From Lysobacter sp. cf310 (GTDB lineage: Bacteria; Pseudomonadota; Gammaproteobacteria; Xanthomonadales; Xanthomonadaceae): DNA of 64,000 bases. The position numbers were made by a program, and so were the translations under genes. This document shows, one piece after another, positions 21,027 through 33,202 of this stretch. The stretch is taken from the NCBI RefSeq assembly GCF_900114355.1, contig NZ_FOSS01000003.1, forward strand, positions 369,215-433,214. The letters are read 5' to 3'. Positions within the stretch are counted from its first letter, which is position 1; each line of letters opens with the position of its first letter. Below the pieces are notes generated by a model. It was not told the DNA's origin, did no database searches, and worked only from the letters and a program-made list of their open reading frames with translations.

Positions 21027-21836
21027 TTAATTCCCCCAACGGCCCGGCCCCCGGTATGTGGACCTTCTGCAGTTGTCACGAGCGTTACTAGAAAACGCTC
21101 TTATAACTTGCACGGCCGAGCCGGCGCAACCGACCGCTCCAACCCCAGTCTCCACGAAGGGGCATGAAACGGCGGCTCCAGCTATTCCGGTTATCGCGTT
21201 AACCGCGTCATCTGTCGCGTCGTCGCACTCTCCTTCGCGCCAAATCTCGAAGTAGCGCTTGTCATTGCTAATCTCTGTAGGCGTGTACAGATAGTTGTAC
21301 CACTGGTCGTCGTTTGGGTCGTAGCCCCGTATACCTAGTCGCTTGGAAAACTCGCCCGGAGGCAGGTGTCCCTCGTATCTGCCCGGGCCGCAGGGAGAGA
21401 GATCGCAAGCCCCGCCGGTGCTGCGGGGAGGCGCGAAGGTAATCGTAGGAGCCAGGAAGGTCTCGTAACTGCCACCCCAATTGTTGTAAGTGCGAATTTG
21501 GTTCGCTACCTCGGTGGCCAACTGAAGGTTTCCACCTGCGTAGCTCAGTGCCGCTTCGGCAAGTGGATAGTCGCCAGTCCCATTCGAGTTGCTGATGTAA
21601 AGGCGGTCCGTGGACCGGTCGTACAAGACCGTCTGTGATTCGTCTCCGTTTCCCACATAGACGAACGTTTGGCCGGTTACTCCGTTGTGCTCTGCGAAGA
21701 AGCGATCCGGTGCGGCGACATCTTCGAGAGGAGTCTCATGGTCCAAGTAGTCGCCCCCACCGTCACCTGCTAGGGCCTGCCCTGATAAAACAAGTAGGGC
21801 CGCGACAAGCAGCCCTCGATAGCCAATCTGCTTCAT
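21027..21836 (-). CDS. Secreted six-cysteine protein of unknown family
   Basis: A 269-aa protein with a clear signal peptide (MKQIGYRGLLVAALLVLSGQALA, cleavage about residue 23). The mature part is acidic, rich in Gly, Asp, Asn and Tyr, and has six Cys, four in the C-terminal third, giving up to three disulfides. A small hydrophobic Gly/Ala-rich stretch (TGIAGAAVSCPF) lies near 215-245. I cannot assign a family; there are no protease, lipase or nuclease motifs that I recognise. Codon use includes AT-ending codons unlike the neighbours, in line with transfer. Upstream, in the mRNA leader, is a perfect 9-bp hairpin (21854-21876). It precedes the small membrane-peptide gene in the same unit. Start ATG follows AAGG. 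Confidence 0.72.
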   Translation of the reverse strand: MKQIGYRGLLVAALLVLSGQALAGDGGGDYLDHETPLEDVAAPDRFFAEHNGVTGQTFVYVGNGDESQTVLYDRSTDRLYISNSNGTGDYPLAEAALSYAGGNLQLATEVANQIRTYNNWGGSYETFLAPTITFAPPRSTGGACDLSPCGPGRYEGHLPPGEFSKRLGIRGYDPNDDQWYNYLYTPTEISNDKRYFEIWREGECDDATDDAVNAITGIAGAAVSCPFVETGVGAVGCAGSAVQVIRAFSSNARDNCRRSTYRGPGRWGN

Positions 21837-21853
21837 ATCCTTATGACCTTAGC

Positions 21854-21876
21854 TTGAGCCGCGACTTGCGGCTCAA
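21854..21876 (-). promoter_or_regulatory. Leader hairpin before the secreted protein gene
   Basis: TTGAGCCGC-(5 nt)-GCGGCTCAA, a perfect 9-bp stem ending 18 bases upstream of the ATG. In the mRNA it would sit just before the ribosome-binding site. It could stabilise the leader, act as an operator on DNA, or be part of the element's end. Confidence 0.5.
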
Positions 21877-21950
21877 TGAGTCCATCACAGAGGTAGCACC
21901 TCATCAAGCGCCAGAAAATGTGTAGTTTTAGCTCCTCAGACGTGCGAGCT

Positions 21951-22041
21951 ATACGCGCTCGTTCATCGCTCAGGCCATGAAGCGCCAATGGGCGCGCGAA
22001 GCCAAGCTGCGAACGCTGGCGTGATTCGCACAGGCGCAGCG
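21951..22041 (+). repeat. katE 3'-end direct repeat, copy 2
   Basis: Second copy of the 91-bp katE tail, in the same orientation, lying just outside the terminator of ssrA. It encodes the same C-terminal residues ([19 protein letters not shown]) and stop. Probably the original chromosomal katE end, or the element's copy; the sequence alone cannot tell which. Confidence 0.95.
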
Positions 22042-22070
22042 CATTCCGGCCGAACGCCGGCTCGAGACAC

Positions 22071-22107
22071 AAAAAAGGCCGGAAGCCTGGTGGCTATCCG
22101 ACCTTTC
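22071..22107 (-). terminator. Intrinsic terminator of ssrA
   Basis: In the minus-strand direction AAGGTCGGA - loop - TCCGGCCTT followed by six T. The stem has nine or more pairs with one G-U. It lies 26 bases beyond the tmRNA 3' end. Confidence 0.85.
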
Positions 22108-22132
22108 TTGTTCCGTCTTGCGACGGCGGTAT

Positions 22133-22486
22133 TGGTGGAGGTGGGCGGAATCGAACCGCCGTCCGAAGGCACTCCATCCCCGGCACTACATGCTTAGCGC
22201 TCCGTTAGATCTCGCCCCCGAACAGCACGGCGCGCAAAGCGCATCCGGGAACCAGCCTGTTTTGGGTTAACCGGGGTTTGACAGGCAACCGACCCCAGCG
22301 ATTCCGTGATGATGACCCTACGCTGCGAGCACGGACACAAGCAGTTTCGGGGCTTACGCCTTAAGCGGCGAGAGCGTAGTTGTCGTCGTTGGCAACTAAA
22401 AGTTTGCAGCTGGATTTACGAGGAAAGCTACCCCCTCGGCATGCACCAGGCGATTTCGCAACCCCCGTCGAAGCCAGTGCACCCCC
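22133..22486 (-). ncRNA. ssrA: tmRNA
   Basis: A 354-nt transfer-messenger RNA. Seen: a 5' end GGGGGTGC pairing over seven bases with the 3' CACCTCC before ACCA (acceptor stem), a T-arm sequence GGTTCGATTCCGCC, and in the middle a tag frame GCCAACGACGAC... reading ANDDNYALAA and TAA (22361-22393), as in gammaproteobacteria. tmRNA is charged with alanine and rescues stalled ribosomes with SmpB, adding the tag to mark proteins for ClpXP/ClpAP. The 3' CCA is encoded. ssrA is a common integration site, but here the adjacent insert uses katE instead. Confidence 0.97.
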
Positions 22487-22511
22487 GGGGACAGCTCACG
22501 CTGACCCGGTC

Positions 22512-22539
22512 AGTATAGGGGCGGCGGGCGCATTCACAA
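22512..22539 (-). promoter_or_regulatory. Putative promoter of ssrA
   Basis: Minus strand: TTGTGA (22539-22534), 16-base spacer, TATACT (22517-22512). The start would lie within about 20 bases upstream of the mature 5' end, so a short leader is removed by processing. Confidence 0.6.
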
Positions 22540-22702
22540 GCGCGGCGATGGGGGGCGGTTCATGTGGGTGCCCTGCCAGGCTGGACGCCGGGAGGATCGA
22601 TCGTCCAGGGGCCGCGGACACGCGCGTTCCAGCGCACGACTGTCTTGTGAGCGGGCGCCGAACAGACTTAATCTGAAGCCCGCTCCGCAGCGATCGCATC
22701 CT

Positions 22703-23077
22703 GTGAACCGGCTCAAAACGATTATCGCCGCGCTACTGTATCTGGGCAGCCTCGCCACCCTCCTGATCACGGCGGTGAGTATTTCGCGGGTACTGGCCGC
22801 CTATGGACTCGACCATCCGGCCACGCTCGGCCGCTTGGCCCCCGCCTTCACACAGTCCTCGCTGGGTATGTTGAGCAACAGCGCCTGGCTGTGCGGCGGA
22901 ACCGCGGCGATCTCGACACTGCTGTTGCTGATCGCCCTGCGCAAGGCGGCTATGCGAGAGTCCAAGTTGTACTGGACCGCCATCCTGGCCGCCGTCAATT
23001 ACCACATAGCGGCGGCGCTCTATGCCGCCTTGGTCGTCGGATACTTCTTGCTGCCCAAGCTGAGCAATATCGCCTGA
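22703..23077 (+). CDS. Small membrane protein of unknown function
   Basis: A 124-aa protein with three or four hydrophobic segments: about 4-30, 55-75 and 80-120 (LLYLGSLATLLITAV; TAAISTLLLLIALR; AALYAALVVGYFLLP). It starts with GTG; an ATG 47 codons upstream belongs to an Arg/Ser-rich frame that looks non-coding. The ribosome-binding site is poor. I do not recognise the family. It is divergent from ssrA and upstream of the nitronate monooxygenase-like gene on the same strand. Confidence 0.6.
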   Translation: MNRLKTIIAALLYLGSLATLLITAVSISRVLAAYGLDHPATLGRLAPAFTQSSLGMLSNSAWLCGGTAAISTLLLLIALRKAAMRESKLYWTAILAAVNYHIAAALYAALVVGYFLLPKLSNIA

Positions 23078-23227
23078 GTCGCGTTCGCGGGCAGCCGGGA
23101 TGGGCGACAGGGTCTGCGGCAAGGATGTCGCCCTTACCCCCAAGCGCTGCCCCAGGTCCGAGGACGCGACGGCCTCCGACACGACGCAGCGATATTCGCG
23201 GCCCACGCCGCATTGGATGGACGGCCC

Positions 23228-24274
23228 ATGTCACACGCCCTGCTCGGTACCGAGTTCCCGCTGATCCAGGCCCCCATGGCCGGCTCCCAGGGCAGCGCCC
23301 TCGCCGTCGCGGTCTGCGCGGCCGGCGGCCTGGGCTCGCTGCCGGCGGCGATGCTGAGCGCGCAAAGCCTGAGCGAGGAACTCGCGGCGATCGCGGCGCA
23401 AACCGACCGGCCCTACAACGTCAATTTCTTCTGTCATGCCCCGCCCGCGGCCGATGCCGGTGTCGAGGCGGCTTGGCGCGAGTCGTTGGCGCCCTATTAC
23501 CGCGAGTTCGGGATCGACCCCGCCACGGTGAGCGCCGGGGCTGGTCGGCGTCCCTTCGATGCCGAAACGGCCGAGCTGCTGGCCCAGTTTCGCCCGCGCG
23601 TGGTCAGTTTCCACTTCGGCCTGCCCTCGCCCGCCTTGCTGGAACGGGTGCGTTCCTGGGGCGCGAAGGTGCTGTCCTCAGCGACCACGCTGGAGGAAGG
23701 ACGCTGGCTGCAGGCGCAGGGCGTCGATGCGGTGATCGCGCAGGGCCTGGAGGCCGGCGGCCATCGCGGGCATTTCCTGGACATGGACCTGAGCCGGCAA
23801 TCGGGCACGTTCGCGCTGCTGCCGCAGTTGGTGCGCGCGCTGCAGGTCCCGGTGATCGCGGCCGGCGGCATCGCCGATGCGCAGGGCGTGGCGGCGGCGA
23901 TGCGTTTGGGCGCGGCGGGCGTGCAGATCGGCACCGCTTACCTGCTCTGCCCGGAGGCCAGCACCGGTGCGGCACATCGCGCGGCGTTGAAGGGCGCCGA
24001 CACCGAGCACACCGCGCTCACCAATCTGTTCAGCGGGCGACCTGCGCGCGGCATCGTCAATCGCTATATGCGCGAGCGCGGCCCGATGAGCGCGCTGGCG
24101 CCGCCGTTTCCGCTCGCGGGTGGCGCATTGGCGCCGATCCGCGCGCGCGCCGAGGCGCTGGGCAGCGGCGATTTTTCGCCGTTGTGGTCGGGGCAGAATC
24201 CCAGTGGGTGTCGCGAGGTGCCCGCTGGGGAGCTTACGCGGGAGTTGGCGAAGGGGTTTGAGGGGCGGTACTGA
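23228..24274 (+). CDS. Nitronate monooxygenase family flavoprotein
   Basis: A 348-aa TIM-barrel FMN enzyme of the 2-nitropropane dioxygenase family. Seen: N-terminal IQAPMAGSQGS (FMN binding), the central ADAVIAQGLEAGGHRGHF with the conserved His179, and the phosphate-binding stretch AAGGIADAQGVAAAMRLGAAGVQIGTAYL. The family oxidises propionate-3-nitronate or related nitronates to detoxify them; some members are enoyl reductases, so the substrate is not proven. Start ATG (MSHALLGTEF) is chosen over a TTG 15 bases upstream. It has no operon partner. Confidence 0.88.
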   Translation: MSHALLGTEFPLIQAPMAGSQGSALAVAVCAAGGLGSLPAAMLSAQSLSEELAAIAAQTDRPYNVNFFCHAPPAADAGVEAAWRESLAPYYREFGIDPATVSAGAGRRPFDAETAELLAQFRPRVVSFHFGLPSPALLERVRSWGAKVLSSATTLEEGRWLQAQGVDAVIAQGLEAGGHRGHFLDMDLSRQSGTFALLPQLVRALQVPVIAAGGIADAQGVAAAMRLGAAGVQIGTAYLLCPEASTGAAHRAALKGADTEHTALTNLFSGRPARGIVNRYMRERGPMSALAPPFPLAGGALAPIRARAEALGSGDFSPLWSGQNPSGCREVPAGELTRELAKGFEGRY

Positions 24275-24398
24275 AACGGGGCGCGGTGGCGGCGCTGGGG
24301 GCGCTAAAAGCAAATCCCCCTCAATCCCTCCTTTTCAAAGCGGGAAGACCGGGGTTTTCGCTTGGCATCGTGTACCGTGCGGCCGTGAACGCTGGCGC
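24275..24398. other. Intergenic with a possible dispersed repeat
   Basis: 124 bp between two convergent genes. It contains AAATCCCCCTC and TTTTCAAAGCGGGAAG (24314-24351), which have the look of a dispersed C-rich/AAAGxGGGA repeat. A second copy is not seen in this window. No terminator is obvious. Confidence 0.35.
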
Positions 24399-28808
<4,410 letters not shown>

Positions 28809-29012
28809 GGCGCGCGGGCGCGATCGCTGCGGCGGGGATCCGTTGGGGGCCGCTTCCGGTATGGGGGCGGACCGAGGCTTAGGGAATGGTAGCGCCGCCG
28901 CGACGGCCCGGTGCGGGTCCGACCGCTGGCACGCCGTTCAGCCCTTCGCGCCTTCGCGACCGCGCAAGCCAGTCTGCCCCGGCGGCGTCTCAATCGCTGC
29001 GACGCCAGCCGC

Positions 29013-29435
29013 CTAGCCCGGCGGCGCGGAGACCTCGCGCACCACCTCGGCGATGGCCCGGCTCTTGCCGGCCAGGGCGATGTCGGCCAGCGACACGATG
29101 CCGGCCAGGCGCCCGTCGGCGTCGACCACCGGCACGCGCCGGATGCGGGCACGCTCCATCAATTCCACGCAGTCGCGCAGGTCGGCATCCAGGCCGACGC
29201 ACTGCGCCGGCATGGTCATCGCATCGCCGGCGGTGGCGCTGCCGTCGCGGCCGGCCGCGACCACGCGCACCGCGATATCGCGATCGGTGATCACGCCCAG
29301 CGGCGCGCCGCGCGCGTCGAGCACGGGAATCTCGCCGCAGTCGTGATCGGCCATCATGCGCGCGACCTCACGCAGCGGTGTGGTCACGTCGCAGGCAGCC
29401 GGATTGGGGGTCATGAAAGCGCTCACATTGGCCAT
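29013..29435 (-). CDS. Two-CBS-domain protein
   Basis: A 140-aa protein made of a pair of CBS domains (about 8-63 and 73-130), with typical CBS cores (VITDRDIAVRVVA, RRVPVVDADGRLAGIVSLADIAL). CBS pairs bind adenine nucleotides such as AMP or ATP, or SAM, and regulate partner proteins. No fused effector is present. The start ATG at 29435 is chosen because AGGAG lies six bases before; two upstream ATGs overlap or precede the site. The gene is divergent from the small plus-strand gene. Confidence 0.85.
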   Translation of the reverse strand: MANVSAFMTPNPAACDVTTPLREVARMMADHDCGEIPVLDARGAPLGVITDRDIAVRVVAAGRDGSATAGDAMTMPAQCVGLDADLRDCVELMERARIRRVPVVDADGRLAGIVSLADIALAGKSRAIAEVVREVSAPPG

Positions 29436-29637
29436 GGCCATCTCCTGGGACATCGGTTGTGGTCGGGCGGGCGGTCGCGTGATCGCGGCGTGAAACGCAA
29501 GTCGGCGCCGACAGCGGCCACGCTATTGCATGCGCGAACTGCACCACGCCGCAGCCGCGCCGGCCGTTGTATCCTCGTCCCGGTATGCGTCCTTGACGCG
29601 ATACGCCCCGCGATGCGACATCAACGGAGAGAACGCC

Positions 29638-29817
29638 ATGACGACCAAGTTGGACAAGCCGCTGCGACGCGAACTGGAAATCGGCGACAAGCTCTACACG
29701 CTCACGATCGACGGCCACGGTTTGAAGCTCACCGAGAAAGGACATCGCAAAGGTGTCGAGCTGAGTTGGAACGAAGTGATCGGCGGCGACGACGCGGCCA
29801 CGCCGCCCGGCGCCTGA
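29638..29817 (+). CDS. Small protein of unknown function
   Basis: A 59-aa soluble protein (MTTKLDKPLRRELE...) with mixed charge and a strand-like middle (YTLTIDGHGLKLTEKG). GGAG-like ACGGAGAG lies at 8-14 bases before the ATG. I do not recognise it by sequence; small proteins of this type appear in stress-gene clusters in the group. The divergent neighbour is the CBS protein. Confidence 0.6.
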   Translation: MTTKLDKPLRRELEIGDKLYTLTIDGHGLKLTEKGHRKGVELSWNEVIGGDDAATPPGA

Positions 29818-29894
29818 CCGCGAAGGCCGCGACGGCGCACGCGCCGTCGCGGCCCGATCCATCGCCCGGCATCAACGCCGGCATGGACCTTTCA

Positions 29895-30245
29895 TCAATG
29901 ACCGCTGTGCTTGGCCGCCATCAGGCCTTTGGCGTCGACGCTGCGCACGCCCTGCACGGACTTGGCCACGGCCGTCGCCTTGTCGACCTGGGCCTGACTG
30001 TCGACCTTGCCCGACAACGAAACCACGCCATTGACGGTATCGACGTCGATCTTCAGACCCGACACGTCCTTGGCCGCCAGCAGTTCGGTCTTGACCTTGG
30101 TGGTGATCCAGGTGTCGCTGACCGGCTGATTGGAGTCGCCGGTCTGCGGCGGCGGCGCCTGCTCCTGGGCGAAGGCGACCGCCGGCGAGCCTACCAGCAA
30201 GGCGACGGCGAGCGCGGAGGCGATGCGATGGGAAACGAAGTTCAT
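29895..30245 (-). CDS. Periplasmic BON-domain protein (OsmY-like)
   Basis: A 116-aa exported protein: signal peptide (about 1-26, ending SPAVAFAQ), then a single BON domain (about 45-110) with TKVKTELLAAKDVSG, DVDTVNGVVSLSGKV and a C-terminal QGVRSV motif. BON domains bind membrane lipids in the periplasm, and the OsmY family supports envelope integrity under osmotic stress. AGGAG precedes the ATG. Stress genes on both sides fit. Confidence 0.85.
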   Translation of the reverse strand: MNFVSHRIASALAVALLVGSPAVAFAQEQAPPPQTGDSNQPVSDTWITTKVKTELLAAKDVSGLKIDVDTVNGVVSLSGKVDSQAQVDKATAVAKSVQGVRSVDAKGLMAAKHSGH

Positions 30246-30396
30246 ATGCGTACTCCTGAGTTGTAACGACGATGCGGCGACGCCGTCGCCATGCGCGACG
30301 TGGCCTGGGGCGCGCGATTGCGCGCGATGGACGGTGGGGAGGCGCGCGCAACGGTCGCGCGTGCACGGCGGTTCGTGCGGCGGCCGGTCTTGAGGC

Positions 30397-30579
30397 TCAG
30401 TGGTGGCGCGCGCGTCCCGAGCCGGATTTCTTGCCGCCGCCGTCCTGCTTGTTGACGGTGGCCCAGGCGCGCTGCTCGGCGGTCTTCTCGGACAAACCTT
30501 CCTGCCGGTAAGCCTGCTCGATATGGCGGGCCTGACGCTTCTGCTTGTCGGTGTAGGCGGATTTATCTCCACGAGGCAT
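30397..30579 (-). CDS. Plasmid-stabilisation-type small basic protein
   Basis: A 60-aa basic protein beginning MPRGDKSAYTDKQKRQA and ending with a GGGKKSGSGR stretch. It has the pattern of the small chromosomal proteins usually labelled plasmid stabilisation protein, where a helix with AEQRAWATVNK is conserved. Function is not established for the family. GGAG precedes the ATG. It is the neighbour of the BON gene on the same strand (151 bp between). Confidence 0.8.
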   Translation of the reverse strand: MPRGDKSAYTDKQKRQARHIEQAYRQEGLSEKTAEQRAWATVNKQDGGGKKSGSGRARHH

Positions 30580-30801
30580 GGATGCATCTCCGGTCGGAAC
30601 CGTTCCGACACGCAGCCGAGGCTAGGCCGCGCGAAGTAAACGCGACGGCAGTATTTCGTTAGCGCAGGGTCGAGGGACGGCCTGCGCTCATGTAGGTGAA
30701 TCGCGCGCAGCGCTCGCCGCGCTCACTTCGCGACGACGGCCGATGGAGTGTGCTGTGCCCGTCTCCTCCACCACGAGCCCACGCATGCCCAGGTGCCGCG
30801 C

Positions 30802-32013
30802 ATGGATCTGAAGAGCGGTTACCCCTACTGGGCCGTGCGCAACGGCTTGATGCATGCCTTCCCGGCCCTGGACGGCGATGCGCGCTGCGACGTGGCGGTG
30901 ATCGGCGGCGGCATCAGCGGCGCCCTGATCGCCGACGAGCTCAGTCGCCACGGCCACGACGTGATCGTGATCGAGCAGCGCGACATCGGCTGGGGCAGCA
31001 CCGCCGCCAGCACCGCGCTGCTGCAGTACGAGATCGACACCCACATGATCGATCTGGCCGAGCGTTACGGCGAGGATGCGGCCGCCCTCGCCTACCTGGC
31101 CTGCGGCGAGGCCGTGAACGCCTTGCGCGAACGCGTGCGCGGCCTGGGCGGCGTCGACTTCGCGCGCACCGACAGCGTCTATTGCGCCAGCAAGCAGCGC
31201 CATGTGTATGCGCTCAAGCACGAGTTGGTGCTGCGGCGGCGGTACGGCTTCGACGTGCGTTGGCTCAACGCCGCCGATCTGCACGAACGCTACGGCCTGC
31301 ATGCGCCGGGCGCGATCCTGAGCGGCCTGAGTGCGCGCGTGGATCCGTATCGGCTGACCTATCGCCTGCTGATGCGGCTGGCGCGCCAGGGCGTGCGCGT
31401 GCACGACCGCAGCGAGATCGCGAGCATCGAACCGGGTGCGCGCTCGGTGCTGCTGCGCACCTCGCAGGGCCATACGATCCGCGCCGCACAGGTGGTGCTG
31501 GCGCTGGGTTACGCCGGACAGCGCTGGTTGCGCCAGCGAGTGGCGCGCAACCGCAGCAGCTATGCCTTCGTCACCGACCCGATGGCCGCAGCCGAAAGCC
31601 GCGGCCTGGACCGCAGCCTGGTCTGGGAATCCGCGCGGCCCTATCTCTACCTGCGCGGCACCGGCGATGGCCGGGTCATGGTCGGCGGCGAGGACGATGC
31701 GGTCGATATCCCGGCCCGACGCGACGCGCGTCTGGAGAAGAAAACCCGACGCCTGGTGCGGGCCGTGACACAACGGTTTCCGGGCCTGGAACTCGCGCCC
31801 GCGTTCGCCTGGGCCGGCACCTTCGCCGAAACCGACGACGGCCTGCCCTACTTCGGTCCGCACGCGCAATACGGGCCGCGCGTGCATTTCGCGATGGCTT
31901 ACGGCGGCAACGGCATCACCTATGCGCAGATCGGCGCGGAGCTGCTGCGGGCGCTGATCGAACGCAAGCGCCATCCGCTGGCGCGGCTGTTTTCGTTCCA
32001 GCGCACCCAGTGA
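30802..32013 (+). CDS. FAD-dependent oxidoreductase, DAO family
   Basis: A 403-aa flavoprotein of the D-amino-acid-oxidase-like family. Seen: an N-terminal Rossmann motif VIGGGISGALIADEL with E-D-type end (VIVIEQRDI), GSTAASTALLQYE, and the C-terminal FAD-binding AYGGNGITYAQIGAE. Family members oxidise amines, amino acids or glycerol-3-phosphate-like substrates; the substrate here cannot be fixed. No signal peptide. Start: ATG of MDLKSGYPYW with AGG upstream; the longer frame is not supported. Confidence 0.85.
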   Translation: MDLKSGYPYWAVRNGLMHAFPALDGDARCDVAVIGGGISGALIADELSRHGHDVIVIEQRDIGWGSTAASTALLQYEIDTHMIDLAERYGEDAAALAYLACGEAVNALRERVRGLGGVDFARTDSVYCASKQRHVYALKHELVLRRRYGFDVRWLNAADLHERYGLHAPGAILSGLSARVDPYRLTYRLLMRLARQGVRVHDRSEIASIEPGARSVLLRTSQGHTIRAAQVVLALGYAGQRWLRQRVARNRSSYAFVTDPMAAAESRGLDRSLVWESARPYLYLRGTGDGRVMVGGEDDAVDIPARRDARLEKKTRRLVRAVTQRFPGLELAPAFAWAGTFAETDDGLPYFGPHAQYGPRVHFAMAYGGNGITYAQIGAELLRALIERKRHPLARLFSFQRTQ

Positions 32014-32180
32014 GCGGTGCTTGCGTTGCAAAGCGGCGATACGCGTTTCGGGGAAGCAGCGGTGCAAGCCGCGATCGCGAAACCGGGCACGCTGCGCAAA
32101 GGCGACCCGGTCGCTTGATCTAAACGACCGCGTTTGCCTTGCATGGGTGTTGCAGGGTTCGTCATGCCTGCAGGGGCGCG

Positions 32181-32203
32181 GTCGCGGCTTGCGCCGCTCC
32201 TAC
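32181..32203 (-). repeat. REP palindrome (GTAG type), single copy
   Basis: GTAGGAGCGGC-GCAA-GCCGC... on the minus strand: a GC-rich imperfect palindrome with a GTAG end, the same as the type-A copies in the 33.2-33.9 kb array and the three copies near 47.2 kb. Confidence 0.85.
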
Positions 32204-32238
32204 AGCCGGCGTGGCACTGCGGCGGGCTCGGCGAAATG

Positions 32239-32264
32239 CGAACGGGCCGCTCGCGCGGCCCGTT
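32239..32264 (-). terminator. Hairpin downstream of the OmpA-type gene
   Basis: GAACGGGCCGC-TCGC-GCGGCCCGTTC, a perfect 11-bp stem about 70 bases past the stop of the gene at 32334. The following minus-strand bases (GCATTTCG) are only weakly T-rich. Confidence 0.5.
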
Positions 32265-32333
32265 CGGTGGGACGTTCGGGGATGCGGACTCGGCGCGCGC
32301 GACGCCGAGCTCCGCCCCTCGAATCGATACGGC

Positions 32334-33053
32334 TCAGGAGCGCAGCGGCACCAGGGTGATTTCGACGCGGCGGTTCTGGGCGCGGCCTTCCTCGGTATCG
32401 TTGCTGGCGATCGGACGGGTCTTGCCGGCGCCGGTGAGGATGAAGCGGTCGCGGACCAGGCCGCGCGACATCAGGTAGTTGCCGACCGAAGCCGCACGCT
32501 GCTCGGACAGGCGCTGGTTGACCGCATCGGTGCCGATGCTGTCGGTGTGGCCGGCCACCTCGACGATGGTCTGGTTGTACTCCTGCAGGGTCGAGGCGAC
32601 GTTGTCCAGCACCGGATAGAACTGCGATTCCAGCTGCGAGCTGTTGAAGGCGAAGGTGATGTTGCTGGGCATGTTCAGGGTGATGTTGTCGCCCTGACGC
32701 ACCACATCGACGCCGGTGCCGGCCATGCGTTCGCGCAGCGCGCGCTCCTGGCGGTCCTGGTAGTTGCCGATCGCGCCGCCGGCCAGACCGCCGACGCCGG
32801 CGCCGATCAACGCGCGCTGACGGCGCTCGGTGGCGTCGTCGCCGCTGAGCAGGCCTGCGGCCACGCCCGCCAGCGCGCCGATCAGGGCGCCCTTCTGGGT
32901 GCGGCTCATGCCCTGGCGCTCCTGCGGATACTGACCCTGGGGGTACTGGCCCTGCGGCTGACCGCCGTAGTAACCGCCGCCGCCCGTGGCGCAGCCGGCG
33001 AGCAAAGCGGTCATCGCGGCGGCGGCCATCGCGATCTTGATCTGGGTTTTCAT
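32334..33053 (-). CDS. OmpA-family outer-membrane lipoprotein with glycine zipper
   Basis: A 239-aa lipoprotein. Seen: lipoprotein signal with LLAGC (Cys21), a Gly/Gln/Tyr-rich linker, a glycine-zipper segment (about 55-95: LIGALAGVAAGLL), and a C-terminal OmpA domain (about 135-235) with NNQTIVEVAGHTDS-like and peptidoglycan-binding motifs (TDSIGTDAVNQRLSEQRA). The family (YiaD type) tethers the outer membrane to peptidoglycan. AGGACG precedes the ATG. Confidence 0.9.
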   Translation of the reverse strand: MKTQIKIAMAAAAMTALLAGCATGGGGYYGGQPQGQYPQGQYPQERQGMSRTQKGALIGALAGVAAGLLSGDDATERRQRALIGAGVGGLAGGAIGNYQDRQERALRERMAGTGVDVVRQGDNITLNMPSNITFAFNSSQLESQFYPVLDNVASTLQEYNQTIVEVAGHTDSIGTDAVNQRLSEQRAASVGNYLMSRGLVRDRFILTGAGKTRPIASNDTEEGRAQNRRVEITLVPLRS

Positions 33054-33202
33054 GGGGCGTCCTCGGCTGAATTCGGCGGAGCCAAAGCTAATCACGCCAG
33101 CGTCACGGGTGGGTGACGAGGGCTTGCCGCAGTTCAGCTGTCGGCAGGGGTGCGTGAGGGGCGTCGTGCGCTCGAGGCAGCGCTCGCTTGGCGTTGTTGC
33201 GC

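Larger units (their letters stand above)
20543..21950. mobile_element. Lower-GC insert flanked by katE-tail repeats
   Basis: About 1.4 kb bracketed by the 91-bp direct repeat. Sample lines inside have clearly lower GC than the flanks (31 of 60 bases at 20941-21000, 34 of 60 at 20581-20640, against roughly 40 of 60 in the flanks). It carries a minus-strand two-gene unit and no integrase or transposase. 20543-20858 has no supportable gene, only a spaced inverted repeat (ACGGAAG at 20575, CTTCCGT at 20612). Best read as a small integrative element or the remnant of one that uses the katE 3' end as attachment site. Import by recombination is an alternative. Confidence 0.6.
32014..32333. other. 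Intergenic region with a REP element and a hairpin
   Basis: 320 bp between convergent genes. It holds a single REP palindrome (32181-32203) and an 11-bp stem hairpin (32239-32264). No gene seen. Confidence 0.6.

Noticed and set aside
22133-22486. Insertion at the tmRNA 3' end, a classic attachment site
   Set aside because: No second copy of the ssrA 3' end is found; the flanking repeat is the katE tail.
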